This document shows positions 61,113 to 64,000 of a DNA stretch of 64,000 nt, in pieces. Each line of letters opens with the position of its first letter. Position 1 is the stretch's first letter. Location of the stretch: contig NZ_PPFD01000008.1 of assembly GCF_009653635.1 (NCBI RefSeq), positions 1-64,000 on the forward strand, read 5' to 3'. Both the position numbers and the translations under genes were made by a program. This DNA is from Endozoicomonas sp. OPT23 (GTDB taxonomy: Bacteria; Pseudomonadota; Gammaproteobacteria; Pseudomonadales; Endozoicomonadaceae). A model generated the notes under the pieces. That model was not told the DNA's origin and searched no databases. It was given only the letters and a program-made list of their open reading frames with translations.

Positions 61113-62131
61113 ACCATTCAGGTACCAATCACAGCATGAATGTTCTTGAAACAGCGCCAGAACTCTCTCCAAAGAGACAGTGGTTGGGTAGCTTCAAGAA
61201 TATGCGAGAAGCGACGTTGATTTTGATCATCGCAGCTATCTTCGTCACCATGAGCTTTGCTTCAGAATACTTCCTCACCTGGCCCAATATGAAAGCCATG
61301 ATGCTGTCGTTTGCGACTGAGGGCATCGTGGTTGTAGGCATGACCGTGCTGATCATAGTGGGAGGCATTGACCTCTCGGTAGGTGCAGTCATGTGTCTGG
61401 CGATGGTGATTGCCGGCAAGCTGTTCCTGTTAGGCATGAACCCCTGGTTGGCAAGCGTGGTCAGTATTGGCAGCTGCTCTTTCCTTGGTTACCTGACCGG
61501 GCTGACTGTTACTCGAATTGGTCTTCATACTTTTATTGCAACGCTGGCTTTGATGGGCATTGCTCGCGGCTTGAGCATGATTATTACTCAGGGAACGCCT
61601 CTTTCGCTGTTTTCATTACCACCGGAGTTCAAGTTCATCGGTCAGGGCTCAGTGTTTGGTGTGCCTTTTGTCATCATTGTCTTCTTTGTGGTGATCATCA
61701 TCAGCGATTATATGCTGAGAAATGCATCAGCCTTTCGAAAGGTTTTCTATACCGGCAGTAATGAAAAGGCGGCAGAGTATTCAGGCATCAATACCAACCG
61801 CGTAAAGCTGGGTGCCATTATCCTTTGCTCAACACTGGCAGGTTTTGCCGGCATTCTTTACATGTCAAAATTTGGTGCGGCTACTCCCAACTTTGGTGTT
61901 GGACTGGAACTGAATATCATTGCTGCGGCGGTTATTGGTGGCGCTAGTCTGAAAGGCGGCGAAGGTAGTGTACTGGGAGCGATCCTTGGTATTGCCTTGC
62001 TGTCGATTGTTTCCAGCTCCCTGATTCTTCTGAATATATCGGTCTACTGGCAGGATTTAATCAAGGGCATGATTCTTTTGATGGCTGTCTCCATCGACCA
62101 GATTCTTCATAATAGACGCAGTAGCCGTTAA
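61109..62131 (+). CDS. CUT2-type sugar ABC transporter permease
   Basis: The 340-residue permease resembles RbsC, with about ten helices and the conserved GGIDLSVGAVMCL segment and the EAA-like loop AAEYSGINTNRVKLGAIILCS. It forms the inner-membrane channel with the preceding ATPase; ATG overlaps the ATPase stop (ATGA), so translation is coupled. A roughly 30-residue hydrophilic N-terminal extension precedes the first helix. Confidence 0.93.
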   Translation: MNHSGTNHSMNVLETAPELSPKRQWLGSFKNMREATLILIIAAIFVTMSFASEYFLTWPNMKAMMLSFATEGIVVVGMTVLIIVGGIDLSVGAVMCLAMVIAGKLFLLGMNPWLASVVSIGSCSFLGYLTGLTVTRIGLHTFIATLALMGIARGLSMIITQGTPLSLFSLPPEFKFIGQGSVFGVPFVIIVFFVVIIISDYMLRNASAFRKVFYTGSNEKAAEYSGINTNRVKLGAIILCSTLAGFAGILYMSKFGAATPNFGVGLELNIIAAAVIGGASLKGGEGSVLGAILGIALLSIVSSSLILLNISVYWQDLIKGMILLMAVSIDQILHNRRSSR

Positions 62132-62158
62132 ACGACGCAAAGCATTCAAAGGTATTGC

Positions 62159-63133
62159 ATGAACAGCATGACTGATTTTGACAATGCCAGACTTTTTACC
62201 AAGGTGATCAGTCTGCATTACATCGAAGAGCGCAGTCAGTCAGACATCGCCAAAACACTGGGGCTGTCGACTGCCAAGGTAAACCGGATTATTCGGCAGG
62301 CCAGGGAGCAGGGCTGGATTGAAATCAGCATCAATACGCCGTTCAAACATCTCTTTGATATTGAACAGCGGATCAAGGCAGTCAGCAATATTTCTGACGT
62401 GGTGATTGCTCCGGATTTCTCGACAGATGCCAATATGATGGTGAAGTCTGCCGGTGCAGCTGCTGCCAGTTATTTGCTCGAGAACCTGAAAGATAACTGC
62501 ACAATTTGTGTCAGTGGCGGTAAAGCGGTCAGCGCTATTGTTGACGAAATCCGACCCAGGCAGGAATACAAAAATATTACCGTTGTGCCTGCCACAGGTG
62601 GCGTACAGGGTAAGCACTATACCGATGTAAATCATCTCGCCAGCCAGCTGGCGGAGAAACTGGGAGGCAGTGCACGACAGCTGCATGCACCATTGTTCGC
62701 GGACAGTGCCAGTGAAAGAAACATGCTGTTAAAAGTGCGTCAGACAAAGGAGATTCTCGATCAGGCGAGAAAGGCTGATATCGCCTTACTCGGTATTGGT
62801 TCCATTCTGCCGGATGATTCCAGTTATTTTGATCTCTACCCGGCGTCTGCCAATGAAAGAAGCAAAATTGAAAAGGCGGATGCCGTCGGTGATCTGTTTG
62901 CACACCTTTATGACTCGCAGGGTTTTCCCTGTCTGCCAGAGTATAACGACAAGCTGGTCGGTCTGACTCTGGATGAATTACAGGACGTTTCACTCTCCAT
63001 TGGAGTATCCGCAGGGCCTGACAAGATAGCCCCTATTAGTGGTGCTTTGAGAAGTGGACGACTAAAAACGCTTATTACCGATGAAAGTACGTCATTGGGT
63101 GTTTTGGAAGTATTGGAAAAGAATAATAAATAA
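62159..63133 (+). CDS. SorC/DeoR-type sugar-responsive regulator
   Basis: The 324-residue protein has an N-terminal HTH (EERSQSDIAKTLGLSTAKVNRIIRQAREQGWI) and the SorC-family sugar-phosphate-binding domain (residues about 60-320; CVSGGKAVSAIV, VPATGGVQG, LLGIGSI). Such regulators (SorC, DeoR of Bacillus, EryD) bind phosphorylated sugars or polyols and control the operon that contains them. The two identical promoter/operator modules upstream of the porin and binding-protein genes are the natural targets. ATG 62159 has AAAGG 7-8 bases upstream; ATG 62168 is three codons in. Confidence 0.9.
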   Translation: MNSMTDFDNARLFTKVISLHYIEERSQSDIAKTLGLSTAKVNRIIRQAREQGWIEISINTPFKHLFDIEQRIKAVSNISDVVIAPDFSTDANMMVKSAGAAAASYLLENLKDNCTICVSGGKAVSAIVDEIRPRQEYKNITVVPATGGVQGKHYTDVNHLASQLAEKLGGSARQLHAPLFADSASERNMLLKVRQTKEILDQARKADIALLGIGSILPDDSSYFDLYPASANERSKIEKADAVGDLFAHLYDSQGFPCLPEYNDKLVGLTLDELQDVSLSIGVSAGPDKIAPISGALRSGRLKTLITDESTSLGVLEVLEKNNK

Positions 63134-63139
63134 CTATGT

Positions 63140-63158
63140 GGTGACTGACTGAGTCACC
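63140..63158 (+). repeat. short inverted repeat between regulator and reductase genes
   Basis: Perfect 7-bp arms (63140-63146 and 63152-63158) with a 5-base loop. No T-run follows, so it may tune translation or mRNA stability inside the operon. Confidence 0.5.
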
Positions 63159-63175
63159 GAGCCAGGTAAGAGACT

Positions 63176-64000
63176 ATGAAATATAAGAAGCTCGGCACAA
63201 CAGATATTGAAACCTCAGTGATTGGCCTGGGTACCTGGGCCATGGGTGGCTGGATGTGGGGTGGCGGCAATGATAAGGATTCGGTTGCTGCTATTCACAG
63301 TGCTCTGGACAGTGGTGTAAACCTGATTGATACCGCACCGGCTTATGGTCTGGGTCGTTCAGAAGAGATTGTCGGAGAGGCCATTAAAGGCCGCAGAGAT
63401 AAAGTGGTTATTGCAACCAAGTGCGGTCTTGTATGGCATACCGACAAGGGTAATCACTTCTTTGATGAAGAAGGTAAACCGGTTCATCGTTATCTTGGCG
63501 CAGACTCTATTCGATATGAGCTTGAGCAAAGTCTTAAGCGACTGGGCACGGATTATATTGATCTCTACATTACCCACTGGCAGGACCCTACGACACCTGT
63601 TTCAGAAACCATGGCAATACTCGAAGAATTAAAGAAAGAAGGGAAAATTCGAGCCATCGGTATCAGTAACGTTAATAAAGAAGAAATGTCTGAATACCTT
63701 GAGAGCGGCACACTGGATTCCATTCAGGAAAAGTACAGCATGCTGGATCGGGAGATAGAATCCGGGCTCTTGCCTCTGAGTGAACAGAACAATGTTTCTA
63801 TTCTCAGTTATTCACCTCTGGCTCAAGGGTTGTTAACCGGAAAGATAGACCCTGAAAGAACGTTCAGTGGTGATGACCAGCGCATAGAAGATCCAAGATT
63901 CAGTCAGGAAAATCGCCAGAAAATCGCAGCGATGCTTTCTAAAATGAAACCGGTGGCTGATCAGCACAATATCACTCTTGGGCAACTGGTTATTGCCTGG
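63176..64000 (+). CDS. Aldo/keto reductase (3' end outside window)
   Basis: 275 codons are visible and the frame stays open to the window edge. The catalytic tetrad Asp52, Tyr57, Lys82 and His134 is complete, with GLGTWAMGGWMWGG at the N-terminus and QEKYSMLDREIESGLLP and SYSPLAQGLLTGKI later, as in bacterial AKR members that reduce sugar aldehydes. ATG 63176 has CAGGTAAGAGA upstream. As part of the sugar locus it may convert the imported substrate. Confidence 0.9.
   Translation, partial: MKYKKLGTTDIETSVIGLGTWAMGGWMWGGGNDKDSVAAIHSALDSGVNLIDTAPAYGLGRSEEIVGEAIKGRRDKVVIATKCGLVWHTDKGNHFFDEEGKPVHRYLGADSIRYELEQSLKRLGTDYIDLYITHWQDPTTPVSETMAILEELKKEGKIRAIGISNVNKEEMSEYLESGTLDSIQEKYSMLDREIESGLLPLSEQNNVSILSYSPLAQGLLTGKIDPERTFSGDDQRIEDPRFSQENRQKIAAMLSKMKPVADQHNITLGQLVIAW

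Overview
The window reads as chromosomal DNA of a marine Gammaproteobacterium of the Oceanospirillales type, most like an Endozoicomonas-grade genome. This is inferred from gene content (rpoZ-spoT, the nudE/yrfG/hslR neighbourhood, an OxyR with Cys199/Cys208, an oxyR-recG neighbourhood, an OprD-type porin) and from many large secreted or surface proteins. It cannot be proven without a database search. It opens inside the 3' end of a 5S rRNA gene. No tRNA, transposase, integrase, phage gene or CRISPR array was found.

Layout. (1) 1-7.3 kb: rRNA operon end, a DUF2165 membrane protein, the ribosome GTPase YlqF/RbgA, a penicillin-acylase-type Ntn hydrolase, a long-form IspG, an orphan RelB/DinJ-like antitoxin and a YjeH amino-acid exporter. 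(2) 7.4-14.7 kb: a giant autotransporter (2397 aa) with a repetitive beta-solenoid passenger, preceded by two DnaA-box-like sites. (3) 14.8-29.1 kb: mostly conserved housekeeping and stress genes: proline-iminopeptidase-like hydrolase, BLUF photoreceptor, AtoE, Rieske protein, HslR, YrfG, NudE, CysQ, a YgiW-like OB-fold protein, a TudS-like desulfidase, a Cra/FruR-like regulator, a pentapeptide-repeat protein, RpoZ and SpoT. (4) 29.1-43 kb: an accessory stretch lying between the spoT-ridA block and the oxyR-recG block. It holds two paralogous secreted proteins, RidA, a flavin monooxygenase, a small secreted protein, a beta-propeller/AraC/membrane hydroxylase group, an MFS transporter coupled to a tiny His-rich protein, an RsgA paralogue with an elaborate mRNA leader, a low-GC secreted protein with internal repeats, and a run of small oxidoreductases. 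(5) 43-51.4 kb: OxyR, a secreted avidin-family protein, RecG, a LysR/VOC divergent pair, a DUF3604 protein and a DMT transporter. (6) 51.4-56.4 kb: a 1642-residue secreted protein joining LVIVD-type, Ig-like, LamG, PKD, beta-propeller, di-haem cytochrome and ricin-lectin modules. (7) 56.5-64 kb: a sugar or polyol uptake locus (OprD-like porin, CUT2 binding protein, ATPase, permease, SorC-family regulator, aldo/keto reductase, the last cut by the window edge).

How parts work together. In the last locus two promoters have the same architecture: TTGACA, 17 bp, a TAAATT/TAATTT -10 box, then a 30-bp element with a TTTCA-TGA-GAAA core starting 16 bp after the start of the -10 box. This strongly suggests that porin and ABC genes are co-controlled, probably by the SorC regulator of the locus. 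The most original regulatory signal is upstream of the RsgA paralogue (38.4-39.65 kb). There, a 12-codon leader ORF with a strong Shine-Dalgarno overlaps the first arm of a chain of mutually exclusive GC hairpins ending in a hairpin plus T-tract, which is the logic of translation-coupled transcription attenuation. Other points worth following are the avidin homologue, the paired secreted paralogues (one with a C-terminal membrane-anchor-like tail), the repeat-built secreted protein at 39.9 kb and the modular giant at 51.5 kb.
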